Below, piece by piece: positions 27,094 to 35,817 of a stretch of 64,000 nt of DNA. The notes beneath the pieces are model-generated. The model was given only the letters and a program-made list of their open reading frames with translations. It did not search any database and had not been told where the DNA came from. Each line of letters starts with the position of its first letter. Positions within the stretch are counted from its first letter, which is position 1. The position numbers were made by a program, and so were the translations under genes. Origin of the DNA: Rhodopseudomonas sp. P2A-2r (GTDB lineage Bacteria > Pseudomonadota > Alphaproteobacteria > Rhizobiales > Xanthobacteraceae); contig NZ_CP110389.1 in NCBI RefSeq assembly GCF_026015985.1, forward strand, positions 4,744,001-4,808,000. The letters are read 5' to 3'.

Positions 27094-27094
27094 C

Positions 27095-28432
27095 TCAGCT
27101 CTCCACGAAACGGATCGACGGCGTCGCCTGCTCGCGCGGCAGCAGCACCGAGGCGACTGCCACCACCTCCCGCGCCGATTTGGTGGCACCGCCGCCGCCA
27201 GCCGGGCCGTTGGTGTACAGCGTCTCCACCTCGTTGCCGATGCGAACTGCCTCGCGCATGGTTTCGGTGCGCCCGGTGACGCGGACGCGGACCTCGTAGG
27301 GTTCGGCCCGGCCGGCGCTGAGCGCCTCGCCGTGCAGTGAATCGATGCCGATCAGATCGAAGCGCAGCTCGCTGCTGGCGACGCCCGTCAGCTTCAGGCG
27401 CTCGCGCACGATCTCCAGCGCCAGCCTGCCGCGCGCCACGGCGCCGGGGCCGGCATAGGAGATCTGGCCCTCGCCGATGAAGCCGTCGACATAGCCGACC
27501 GAGACCTTCAGCGTATCGGTGCGCGCCGTGCCACGACCGCCGCCAATGCGGACGCGGTCGGGGCCGATCTGCTCGACGCTGACGCCGGAGAAATCCGCCA
27601 CCACGTCGGGCTGGATATAGCGTTGGGGATCGTGCACCTCGTAGAGCAGCTGCTCCTTGCAGGTCGCCGCAGTCACGGCGCCGCCGGAGCCGGCCACCTT
27701 GGTGATGACAAGCGAGCCATCCTCGCCGACCTCGCCGATGGGAAAGCCAAGACGCGCCAGACCCGGTACATCCTTGAAGCCGGGGTCCGCAAAATAGCCG
27801 CCGGTGACCTGGCCGGCGCATTCCAGCAGATGGCCGGCGACGGTGCCCTGCCCCAGCAGATTCCAGTCGTCCAGCGCCCAGCCGAAAGCGTGGATCATCG
27901 GTGCCATGAACAGCGCAGGATCGGAGGCGCGGCCGGTAATCACCACATCGGCGCCGGCGCTCAGCGCCTCCACCATCGGCGCGGCACCGAGATAGGCGTT
28001 AGCGGACAGGACGCGGTTGCCGAGCTGCCGCATCGTGCCGTCGATTTCCAGCAACGGCAGCGCGCTGTCCTTGCAGGCCTCCAGCACGTCGTCGCCGACG
28101 ACGGCGGCGATCTTCAGCGACAGGCCGAGCGCGCGCGCAATCTCCGCGGTACGGCGCGCTGCCGCCTCGGGGTTCGCCGCGCCCATGTTGGTGACGACCT
28201 TGATGCCCTTGGCGGCGCAGATCGGCAGCACTGCGCGCATCCGCTCCTCGAGCAGCGGATCGAACCCGCCGTCGGGATTCTTCATCCGCGCCTGCTGCGC
28301 CAGCGCCACCGTGCGCTCGCCCAGGCATTCGAACACCAGATAGTCGATGTCGCCCTTTTCGGCGAGTTCGACAGCGGGCTCGATGCGATCGCCCGAATAG
28401 CCGGCGCCCGATCCGATTCTTATGCTGCGCAA
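27095..28432 (-). CDS. AtuA family (DUF1446) acyclic terpene utilization-type protein
   Basis: A 445-aa DUF1446 protein. The start is TTG at 28432 (RSIRIGSGAGYSGDRIEPAV, the family's usual N-terminus). Conserved blocks include DYLVFECLGERTVALAQ, VVTNMGAANPEAAARR, LSANAYLGAAPMVEALSAGA, ITGRASDPALFMAPMIHAFGW and YTNGPAGGGG. AtuA was named from the Pseudomonas citronellol/geranyl-CoA pathway, but most members, including this one, are not in atu clusters. With amidase and DUF2848 downstream, and a DUF35-thiolase-SDR set divergent across 208 bp, it likely serves acyl-CoA catabolism of an unidentified acid. Confidence 0.87.
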   Translation of the reverse strand: MRSIRIGSGAGYSGDRIEPAVELAEKGDIDYLVFECLGERTVALAQQARMKNPDGGFDPLLEERMRAVLPICAAKGIKVVTNMGAANPEAAARRTAEIARALGLSLKIAAVVGDDVLEACKDSALPLLEIDGTMRQLGNRVLSANAYLGAAPMVEALSAGADVVITGRASDPALFMAPMIHAFGWALDDWNLLGQGTVAGHLLECAGQVTGGYFADPGFKDVPGLARLGFPIGEVGEDGSLVITKVAGSGGAVTAATCKEQLLYEVHDPQRYIQPDVVADFSGVSVEQIGPDRVRIGGGRGTARTDTLKVSVGYVDGFIGEGQISYAGPGAVARGRLALEIVRERLKLTGVASSELRFDLIGIDSLHGEALSAGRAEPYEVRVRVTGRTETMREAVRIGNEVETLYTNGPAGGGGATKSAREVVAVASVLLPREQATPSIRFVES

Positions 28433-28640
28433 GATCGCCCCGGCATGTCGGCTCCCTCAAATTTCTGCATGTATTTTACGCGAACCTACCCCGGCAGGTT
28501 GCGACGGCACAAGCCTCGCCACGCGACCAGCAGATGCGGCCATGCGTCCACCGCGCTGGACCGTTGCCCCCGGAATGTGGAATGTCCATCAAGACACAAC
28601 AGGACCCCCGCGGTCCGATCCCAGGGAGAGAACGAAAGCC

Positions 28641-29054
28641 ATGGCCGAACCGGCACGCGCACGCCCCAAACCGACCCCGGAAACCCAGCACTACTGGGAT
28701 GGCGCCAAAGCCGGCGAGCTGCGGCTGCAGCGCTGCGACGCCTGCGCCAACGTGTATTTTCCGCCGCGCCCGTTCTGCCCGTCCTGCGCCTCGCGCAAGG
28801 TCAGCGTGTTCAAGGCGTCCGGCAAGGGCACGCTGTATTCCTACGTGATCAACCACCGGCCGGCCGCCCCTGGCTTTACGCCGCCTTACGCCATCGCTGT
28901 GGTCGAACTGGAGGAAGGCCCGCGGCTGATGAGCAACATCATCGACTGCCCACAGACCCCGGAGGCTCTGGAACTCGACATGAAGCTCGAAGTCGCGTTC
29001 GAGACGCTCGACGACCAGATCACCCTCCCCGTATTCCGTCCGGCGAAAGGCTGA
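28641..29054 (+). CDS. DUF35 OB-fold/Zn-ribbon acyl-CoA-binding partner protein
   Basis: A 137-aa protein starting at ATG 28641 (GGGAGAG about 10 bases upstream). A rubredoxin-like zinc ribbon (CDACANVYFPPRPFCPSCAS) is followed by an OB-fold (SYVINHRPAAPGFTPPYAIA, LMSNIIDCP). Such proteins form complexes with thiolase-fold lipid-transfer enzymes or with hydratases, as ChsH2 and Ltp2 partners do in steroid side-chain breakdown. Here the thiolase-like gene follows after 4 bases. Substrate unknown. Confidence 0.9.
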   Translation: MAEPARARPKPTPETQHYWDGAKAGELRLQRCDACANVYFPPRPFCPSCASRKVSVFKASGKGTLYSYVINHRPAAPGFTPPYAIAVVELEEGPRLMSNIIDCPQTPEALELDMKLEVAFETLDDQITLPVFRPAKG

Positions 29055-29058
29055 CACC

Positions 29059-30198
29059 ATGCGCAGAAACGCAGTCGCCGTGGTCGGCGCCGCCGAGACC
29101 ACCGAGCTCGGCGTCATCCCAAACATGTCACAGATCCAGTTGCACGCCGATGCGGCACTGAATGCGATCGCCGATGCCGGCCTGAAACTGTCGGATATCG
29201 ACGGCATCGCCACCGCGGTGGAGACGCCGCAGCAGATCGCGCACTACCTCGGCATCACGCCGACTTGGGTCGACGGCACCTCGGTGGGCGGCTGCTCCTT
29301 CATGCTGCATGTCCGCCACGCCGCCGCGGCGATCGAGGCCGGGCTGTGCAAGACCGTGCTGATTACGCACGCCGAGTCAGGCAAGTCGATGATCGGCAAG
29401 CAGCCGCGCTCGACGCCGGCGGACAGCCTGAATGGCCAGTTCGAGGCGCCCTATGGCGTCTACGGGCCGCCCAGCATGTTTCCGATCCCGGTGCTGCGCT
29501 ACATGAAGACCCACGGCATCACCCACGAGCAGATCGCCTCGGTGGCGGTGGTGCAGCGCGAATGGGCGGCGAAGAATCCGCGCGCCACCATGAAGGCGCC
29601 GATCACGGTCGAGGACGTGCTGAACTCGAAGATGATCGCCTACCCGTTCCGCATCCTGCAATGCTGCCTGGTCACCGACGGCGGCGGCGCGCTGATCCTG
29701 ACCTCGGCGGAGCGGGCAAAGGATTTCCCGAACAAGCCGGTCTATATCCTCGGCACCGGTGAGAGCGTGGAAACGCCGATGGTCAGCCAGATGAAGACGT
29801 TCGACAGTTCGGCGGCATTCCGTGTCGCGGGGCCGACCGCGTTCCGCGAAGCCGGCATCGCGCATGAGGATGTCGACCACCTGATGATCTACGACGCCTT
29901 TGCGCATCTGCCATTGTATGGCCTCGGCGATCTCGGCTTCATGCCGCATGAAGAGACAGGCAAGTTCATCGCCGACGGCAATACAAGGCCAGGCGGCAAG
30001 CTGCCGCTCAACACCAATGGCGGCGGGCTGAGCTACATGCATTCCGGCATGTACGGCATGTACGCGCTGCAGGAGAGCGTGCGACAGATGCGCGGCATTG
30101 CGCCGGCACAGGTGCCGGGCGCGAAGATCTCCGTCTGCCACGGCGTCGGCGGCATGTTCGCGGCGTCGGGCACGGTGATTTTTACGAACGAGAAGTAA
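29059..30198 (+). CDS. Thiolase-fold (SCP-x/lipid-transfer-like) protein
   Basis: A 379-aa thiolase superfamily protein of the SCP-x/Ltp group. The N-terminal AVVGAAETTELG, the probable active Cys in SVGGCSFMLHVRHAAAAIEAG, YGVYGPPSMFPIPVLRYM, CLVTDGGGALILTSAERAKD and the C-terminal CHGVGGMFAASGTVIF (His-Gly) match. Members carry out thiolytic or retro-aldol cleavage of acyl-CoAs, often with a DUF35 partner, which is encoded immediately upstream. The ribosome site (AAAGG) lies in the DUF35 3' end. Repeat family C follows its stop. Confidence 0.87.
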   Translation: MRRNAVAVVGAAETTELGVIPNMSQIQLHADAALNAIADAGLKLSDIDGIATAVETPQQIAHYLGITPTWVDGTSVGGCSFMLHVRHAAAAIEAGLCKTVLITHAESGKSMIGKQPRSTPADSLNGQFEAPYGVYGPPSMFPIPVLRYMKTHGITHEQIASVAVVQREWAAKNPRATMKAPITVEDVLNSKMIAYPFRILQCCLVTDGGGALILTSAERAKDFPNKPVYILGTGESVETPMVSQMKTFDSSAAFRVAGPTAFREAGIAHEDVDHLMIYDAFAHLPLYGLGDLGFMPHEETGKFIADGNTRPGGKLPLNTNGGGLSYMHSGMYGMYALQESVRQMRGIAPAQVPGAKISVCHGVGGMFAASGTVIFTNEK

Positions 30199-30199
30199 C

Positions 30200-30322
30200 T
30201 GTCGTTCCGGGGCGCGAACGCCGCCAGGCGGTCGCGAACCCGGAACCTCGATATGTTCATCGTCTCATTCCAAGATTCCGGGTTCGCTCGCAGCTTGCGC
30301 TGCTCGCGCCCCGGAATGACAA
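30200..30322. repeat. Palindromic repeat family C copy
   Basis: Arms GTCGTTCCGGGGCGCGAACG and GCTCGCGCCCCGGAATGAC, with inner GAACCCGGAACCTCGATATG / CAAGATTCCGGGTTC. It lies between the thiolase stop and the SDR start in a co-directional set. Confidence 0.88.
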
Positions 30323-30339
30323 CCAAGGGAAACAGAAGA

Positions 30340-31263
30340 ATGGCCACTACAAAATCACTCGACGGAAAAGTCATCGTCGTCACCGGCGCCGGGCGCGGCA
30401 TCGGGCGGGGCATTGCGCTTCTGTGCGCCGCCGAAGGCGCCAAGGTCGTGGTCAACGATCCCGGCGTCGGCACCGACGGATCGGGCGGCGCCAGCGTCGC
30501 ACCGGCCGAGGAAGTGGTCGAGGAAATCCGCAAGGCCGGCGGCACTGCCGTCGCCAACTTCGAATCCGTCGCCGAGGCGATCCCCGCCAGCAAGATCATC
30601 CAGCAGGCGGTGGACACCTATGGCCGCATCGACGGCGTCGTGAACAACGCCGGCATCCTGCGCGACGCGATCTTCCACAAGATGTCCATCGACGCCTTCG
30701 AGATGGTCATCAAGGTGCACCTGATGGGCTCGTTCTACACCTCGCATGCCGCCGCGCGTTTCTTCCGCGAGCAGAACTCCGGCTCGTTCGTGCACTTCAC
30801 CTCGACCTCCGGCCTGATCGGCAACTTCGGCCAGGCCAACTATTCGGCGGCCAAGCTCGGCATCGTCGGCCTGTCGAAGTCGATCGCGCTCGACATGCAG
30901 CGCTTCGGCGTCAATTCGAACTGCGTGTCGCCGTTCGCCTGGAGCCGCATGATCGGCTCGATCCCGACCGAGACCGAAGCCGAGAAGGCCCGCGTCGAGC
31001 GCATGCAGCGCATGGGTCCGGAAAAGATCGCGCCGCTGGTGGCGTTCCTGCTCTCCGATGCCGCCAAGGACGTCACCGGGCAGATCTTCGCTGCGCGCAT
31101 GAACGAGATCTTCCTGATGGGCCAGTCGCGCCCGCTGCGTTCGATCCATCGCAGCGAGGGCTGGACTCCGCAGAGCCTCGCCGAGCACGGCATGCCCGCG
31201 CTGAAATCGTCGTTCTACAAGCTGGACCGCTCGGCGGATATTTTCAGCTGGGATCCGGTGTAA
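30340..31263 (+). CDS. SDR dehydrogenase, multifunctional enzyme type 2 / 3-hydroxyacyl-CoA-like
   Basis: A 307-aa classical short-chain dehydrogenase: cofactor motif VTGAGRGIGRGIALL, NNAGILRDAIFHKM, Ser in FTSTSGLIGNFG, and catalytic Tyr/Lys in NYSAAKLGIVG. GRIDGVVNNAGILRD is typical of peroxisomal MFE-2 and related 3-hydroxyacyl-CoA dehydrogenases. The C-terminus (about 230-307) is longer than in minimal SDRs. ATG at 30340 has AAGGGA upstream. With the DUF35 and thiolase genes it makes a plausible beta-oxidation-like module; the acyl group is unknown. Confidence 0.88.
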   Translation: MATTKSLDGKVIVVTGAGRGIGRGIALLCAAEGAKVVVNDPGVGTDGSGGASVAPAEEVVEEIRKAGGTAVANFESVAEAIPASKIIQQAVDTYGRIDGVVNNAGILRDAIFHKMSIDAFEMVIKVHLMGSFYTSHAAARFFREQNSGSFVHFTSTSGLIGNFGQANYSAAKLGIVGLSKSIALDMQRFGVNSNCVSPFAWSRMIGSIPTETEAEKARVERMQRMGPEKIAPLVAFLLSDAAKDVTGQIFAARMNEIFLMGQSRPLRSIHRSEGWTPQSLAEHGMPALKSSFYKLDRSADIFSWDPV

Positions 31264-31281
31264 CGCACAACCGAGGTTCGA

Positions 31282-31430
31282 TTCCCGGACGCGGTGCAGC
31301 GCAGGCGATGCGAAGCGTCGCCGACGACGCTGCTCCGCAGATCCGGGACCGTTCCAAGCGCCGTCGCCCCTAGGAAGGCCCCGGCTCTGCGAAGCAACAC
31401 TTCGTGTTGCATCGCGTCCGGGGCACGTGC
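31282..31430. repeat. Palindromic repeat family E (TCCCGGACGC type)
   Basis: TTCCCGGACGCGGTGCAGCG starts the block; CTGCTCCGCAGATCCGGGACC and GCAACACTTCGTGTTGCATC hairpins follow, closing with GCGTCCGGGGC. A related block is at 44098-44272. It occupies most of the 286-bp gap before the lactonase gene. Confidence 0.75.
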
Positions 31431-31549
31431 CTCCACCGACTTGTGCATCGCGCTCGCCGCACGGCAGCATCGAATTCGCTGGCCTCCCTGTCACACCGGT
31501 ATTCTAATAGCTGCATAGGCTGGGGGAAAATATAACCGGGAGGACGATC

Positions 31550-32653
31550 ATGCAGACTCAGTCTGAGACGCGCGATGCCGTGCCAAATCACCTCGACCGC
31601 CGAACCCTGTTGCGTGGCGCTGCGACCCTTGCCGCAACTTCGCTGATCGCCACCGACGCATCGGCGCGCAATTTCGGCCGCGGCGCCGAGCCGCAGCGTT
31701 ACCCCGATCCCGATATCGTCGTCATCGACGCAAAACGTTTCAAGGCCAAGGTCGGCAACACCGCGATCCAGCGGCTTTATACGGGCTGCCTGTGGGCGGA
31801 AGGACCGGCGTGGAATGCGCAGGGCCAGTATCTGGTGTGGAGCGACATTCCGAACAACCGGCAACTGCGCTATCTCGACGACGACGGCCATATCTCGCCG
31901 CAGTTCCGCAAGCCGTCCAACGAGAGCAATGGCAATTCCTTCGACACCGAAGGCCGGCAGATCACCGCCGAGCGCACGCGGCTGGTGCGCTTCGAGCACA
32001 ACGGCAGCGTCACCACGCTGGCCGAGAAAGCTGGCGACAAGCCCTTGAACGGCCCCAACGACATGGTCGTGCATCCCAACGACAAGTCGATCTGGTTCAC
32101 CGATCCCGGCTATGGAGCGATCAGCATCTATGAAGGCCAGTTGGCCAATACCGGTTCGGTCTCGCCCTATCAGAAGGAGGCGGTGTATCGCATCGACGGC
32201 CAGTCCGGCCAGGTTACCAAGGTGGCCGACGAGCCGTTCAAGCCCAACGGCCTCGCATTCAGCCCCGACTACAAGAAGCTCTATGTCTGCGACACCGGCA
32301 TCACACACTACCCGAATGCGAAAAACGTGGTGTGGCAGTACGACGTCGACGGCGGCAAGCTCAGCAATGCCAAGCAGTTGGTCGACATGACCTTGGATGG
32401 CAAGTCGGGCTTTCCCGATGGCCTGCGCGTCGATACCGAGGGCAATCTCTGGGTCGGCGCCGGCTGGGTCGGCGAAGGCTATGACGGCGTGCACATCTTC
32501 GCGCCGGACGGCGCCCGCATCGGCCAGATCAAGCTGCCGGAAATCTGCGCCAACGTCTGCTTCGGCGGCAAGAAGCGCAACCGGCTGTTCATGACCGCGA
32601 GCCAGTCATTGTATGCGGTCTATGTGGAGACGCAGGGCGCGCATTTCTGTTGA
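31550..32653 (+). CDS. SMP-30/gluconolactonase-family lactonase, Tat-exported
   Basis: A 367-aa six-bladed beta-propeller hydrolase. ATG at 31550 has GGAGG 7 bases upstream. A twin-arginine leader (DRRTLLRGAATLAATSLIA, cleavage near DASARN) directs folded export to the periplasm. Metal-site residues are expected in CLWAEGPAWN (Glu), LNGPNDMVVHPN (Asn) and FPDGLRVD (Asp), matching gluconolactonases. It should hydrolyse a sugar lactone or similar lactone with a divalent cation. It stands alone between repeats, convergent with PEP carboxylase. Confidence 0.87.
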   Translation: MQTQSETRDAVPNHLDRRTLLRGAATLAATSLIATDASARNFGRGAEPQRYPDPDIVVIDAKRFKAKVGNTAIQRLYTGCLWAEGPAWNAQGQYLVWSDIPNNRQLRYLDDDGHISPQFRKPSNESNGNSFDTEGRQITAERTRLVRFEHNGSVTTLAEKAGDKPLNGPNDMVVHPNDKSIWFTDPGYGAISIYEGQLANTGSVSPYQKEAVYRIDGQSGQVTKVADEPFKPNGLAFSPDYKKLYVCDTGITHYPNAKNVVWQYDVDGGKLSNAKQLVDMTLDGKSGFPDGLRVDTEGNLWVGAGWVGEGYDGVHIFAPDGARIGQIKLPEICANVCFGGKKRNRLFMTASQSLYAVYVETQGAHFC

Positions 32654-32677
32654 GGCGATGTTCGCCACATCCAAAAC

Positions 32678-32705
32678 TGTCGTCGCCCGGCCGGGCGATG
32701 ACACC
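32678..32705. repeat. Remnant of palindromic repeat family A
   Basis: Only the first hairpin (GTCGTCGCCCGGCCGGGCGATGAC) is present, between the convergent lactonase and PEP carboxylase genes. It could act as a bidirectional terminator-like structure. Confidence 0.7.
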
Positions 32706-32742
32706 GCGTTTGGTGAGCGGCCGTTCCAATTCCACCGCGACA

Positions 32743-35549
32743 TCACCCGCTATTCCGCAATCCCGCCGAAATGCCGTTGATGGTCAGTTGAATCCCGCGC
32801 AGCACCTGCTCGTCCGGATCGTGCGCGCGATGGGCCTTCAGCAGCTCCACCTGCACATGGTTGAGCGGATCGAGATACGGAAAACGGTTGCGGATCGAGC
32901 GTTCGAGCAGCGGGTTGTCTTGCAGCAGGCGATCGTGGCCCATGATGTCGAGCAATGTCTCGATGGAGGTGTGCCACTCCTGGCGGATACGGCCGAAGAT
33001 CTTTTCGCGCAAGGCGACGTCGGGCACCAGTTCGGCATAGCGCGAGGCGATGGCGATGGAGCTCTTGGCCAGCACCATGTCCATGTTCGATGCCAGCGTG
33101 CGGAAGAACGGCCATTCGCGGTGCATCTCCTGCAGGAACGCCATGCCCTTGTCGGGATGGGCGATGAGCCACGCCTCCACCGCGCTGCCGAAACCGTACC
33201 AGCCCGGCAGCATCAGCCGGCATTGCGCCCAGGAGAACACCCACGGGATGGCGCGGAGATCCTCGATGGCCCGCGTCTTCTTGCGTGAGGCTGGACGGCT
33301 GCCGATGTTGAGCGTCGAGATCTCGGTGATGACGGTCGACTCCCAGAAGTAGTCGACGAAGCCGTCGGTCTCGTAGACCAGTCCGCGATAGGCCTTGAAG
33401 GCCAGCGCGGAAAGCTCTTCCATCGCCTCGAGATATTCGGCGCGCGGGGCGCTGTGACGTGGCGCCAGCAGGCTGGCTTCCAGCGTGGCCGCCGCGAGAA
33501 TTTCCAGATTGTTACGGCCGACCTCGGCGTTGGAATATTTCGACGAGATGATCTCGCCCTGCTCGGTGATACGGATCTGTCCGTCCACAGCGCCGCCGGG
33601 CTGCGCCAGGATGGCGTCGTAGCTCGGGCCGCCGCCGCGGCCGACCGAGCCGCCGCGGCCGTGAAACAGCCGCAGCCGGATAGTGTGGCGCTCGAACACC
33701 TCGATCAGCCCGATCTCGGCCTTGTAGAGCTCCCAGCCCGAGGTGACGAAGCCGCCGTCCTTGTTGCTGTCGGAGTAGCCGAGCATGACCTCCTGCACGG
33801 CGCCGCGGCTGTCGACCAGGCGGCGATAGTCGTGCAGCGAAAACAGCCGGTCCATGATCGCGGCGGAGGCCTGCAGGTCCTCGATGGTCTCGAACAGCGG
33901 CACGATGTTGATGCCGCTGCGGCCGGAGCAATCCACGAGGCCGACCTCCTTGAGCAGCACCGCCACCTCCAGCATGTCGGAGACGCCCTTGCACATGGAG
34001 ATGATGCATTGGGGAATCACGCTTTCGCCGTAGCGCGCATGCGACGCGGCGGCTTCGCGGAACAGCGCCAGTTCGCCCAGCGTCTCGTCGCTATACTTGA
34101 CGAAGGGCGACGCCAGCGGCCGGGTGTTGCGCAGTTCGCCGGTCAAAAGCGCGATGCGCGCGTCCTCGCCGAGCGCCAGATAGGAGGTGCCGGGCATGGC
34201 GGCGTCGATCAGCTCGGCGATGGTGCGCTCGTGCACCGCTGAGTTCTGCCGGATGTCCAGGCTCGCAAGATGAAAGCCGAAGCAATCCACCGCGCGGCGC
34301 AACGCGCGCAGCCGGCCGCGTGCGATCACCCTGGAATTGTTTGATATCAGCGAGCGCTGCAGCACGTCGAGATCGGCCTTGAATTCTCCCGCGCTGGCAT
34401 AGGCCTCGGCGGCACCGACCGGATGGCGGCTGGCTTCGACGCCGAGCGCATGCGCCGTCGTCGCCAGCCGCGCATAGATCCCGGAGACCGCCAGGCGATA
34501 GGGTTCGCCGACGCGATGCGGCGAACGATCCGGGGAACGCTCGGCGAGCGCGCGCAACTCGTCGGAAATATCGGCAAGATGGGCCGCGAGCGACAGTTCG
34601 GAGCCCAGCACATGCAACTCGTCGAGATAGAAGTTCAGGGCGCGGGCGCTCTGCAGCGCCAGCGTGCCGCGCATGACATCGGCGGTGACGAAAGGGTTGC
34701 CGTCACGGTCGCCGCCGATCCAGCTTCCCATGTGCAGGAACGAGCCCAGCTCACCGTCCGCCTCGCTAGCGTCCGCGGGCAGATCTGCATCCAGCCGGTC
34801 CTGCAGCGCATTGTGCAGGCGCGGCACCTCGCGCAGGAAGGTGTAGTCGTAAAATGACAGGCCGTTGGTGACCTCGTCGAGCACGGTCAGCTTGGTCCGG
34901 CGCAGCAGGTTGGTCTGCCACAGCGTCAACACCGCCCGACGTAGCTGCTCCTCCAGCAGGTCGTCCTCCTCGAGAGTAAGCTGCATCCGCTCACGCTTGT
35001 CGAGCAGTGCGGCGATCTCCATTTCGCGGTCGATGGTGCTCTTGCGCCTGACCTCGGTGGGATGCGCGGTCAGCACCGGGCTGATCAGCGCCTGGCCGAA
35101 GAACCGCCGCAGCGCCGCAGCATCAATGCCCGCCGCGTGGGCGCGGCCGATCGCGCCGGCCAGCGTCCCCGCCGATGCCGCGCCGTCATGGGCGCGCTGC
35201 GCCCGCATGCGCCGGATGTTGTTCTGGTCCTCGGCGATGTTGGCGAGATGCGAAAAATAGCTGAAGGCGCGCACGATGCGCACGGTCTCGGGGGTCGACA
35301 TAGCATCGAGAATGGTTTCCAGTTCGCGCCGCGCCGGCAGATCCTCGTCGCGGTGGAAGCGGATCGAGGTGGTGCGGATGCGTTCGACCAGATCGAACAC
35401 CGCCTCCCCTCCTGGTCGCGAACGGTGTCGCCGAGAATGCGGCCGAGCAACCGGATATCGTCGCGCAGCCTTGCATCGGCTTCGAGGGCGGCGACGTCCT
35501 CACTGCGGTTGGCAAGGACATCCTGGTCGAGTGGCATGGTTCTGGACAC
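32743..35549 (-). pseudogene. ppc: Phosphoenolpyruvate carboxylase, frameshifted near the N-terminus
   Basis: PEP carboxylase makes oxaloacetate from PEP and bicarbonate. Signatures include [12 protein letters not shown] (active-site His), [30 protein letters not shown] and [20 protein letters not shown]. The main frame opens at 35400 ([17 protein letters not shown]), but the conserved N-terminus [20 protein letters not shown] lies upstream in another frame. The break is at a C4 run on the plus strand (35406-35409); a fifth base reads [15 protein letters not shown] and gives about 935 aa, the normal length. Best start is GTG at 35549 (GGAG 7 bases upstream), with ATG 35537 or 35555 as alternatives. 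Probably intact in the organism. Confidence 0.9.
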
Positions 35550-35817
35550 GCGCATGCTCCAACGGTTGCCGGCCGCTTTGGTCGCAAGTTTTTTGCGGCG
35601 GTGCAAGAGCGGTGGTGCAGAATCAGATGCAAGCTACGGGCCGATCGCTGGCCGCCACTGTCATTCGCGTCCGCGCTCGCCGTTCACCGCGCTATATTGG
35701 CAACCGTCCTCTGGCCGACGGCCCGTGGTAGCGCGCGGCCGCTTCACGGAACGATGGCGCAGGCGGGCGCTAAATCATTGCGGTGCAACGACGATCTGGC
35801 GTAAGCAGGAGTTGGAG

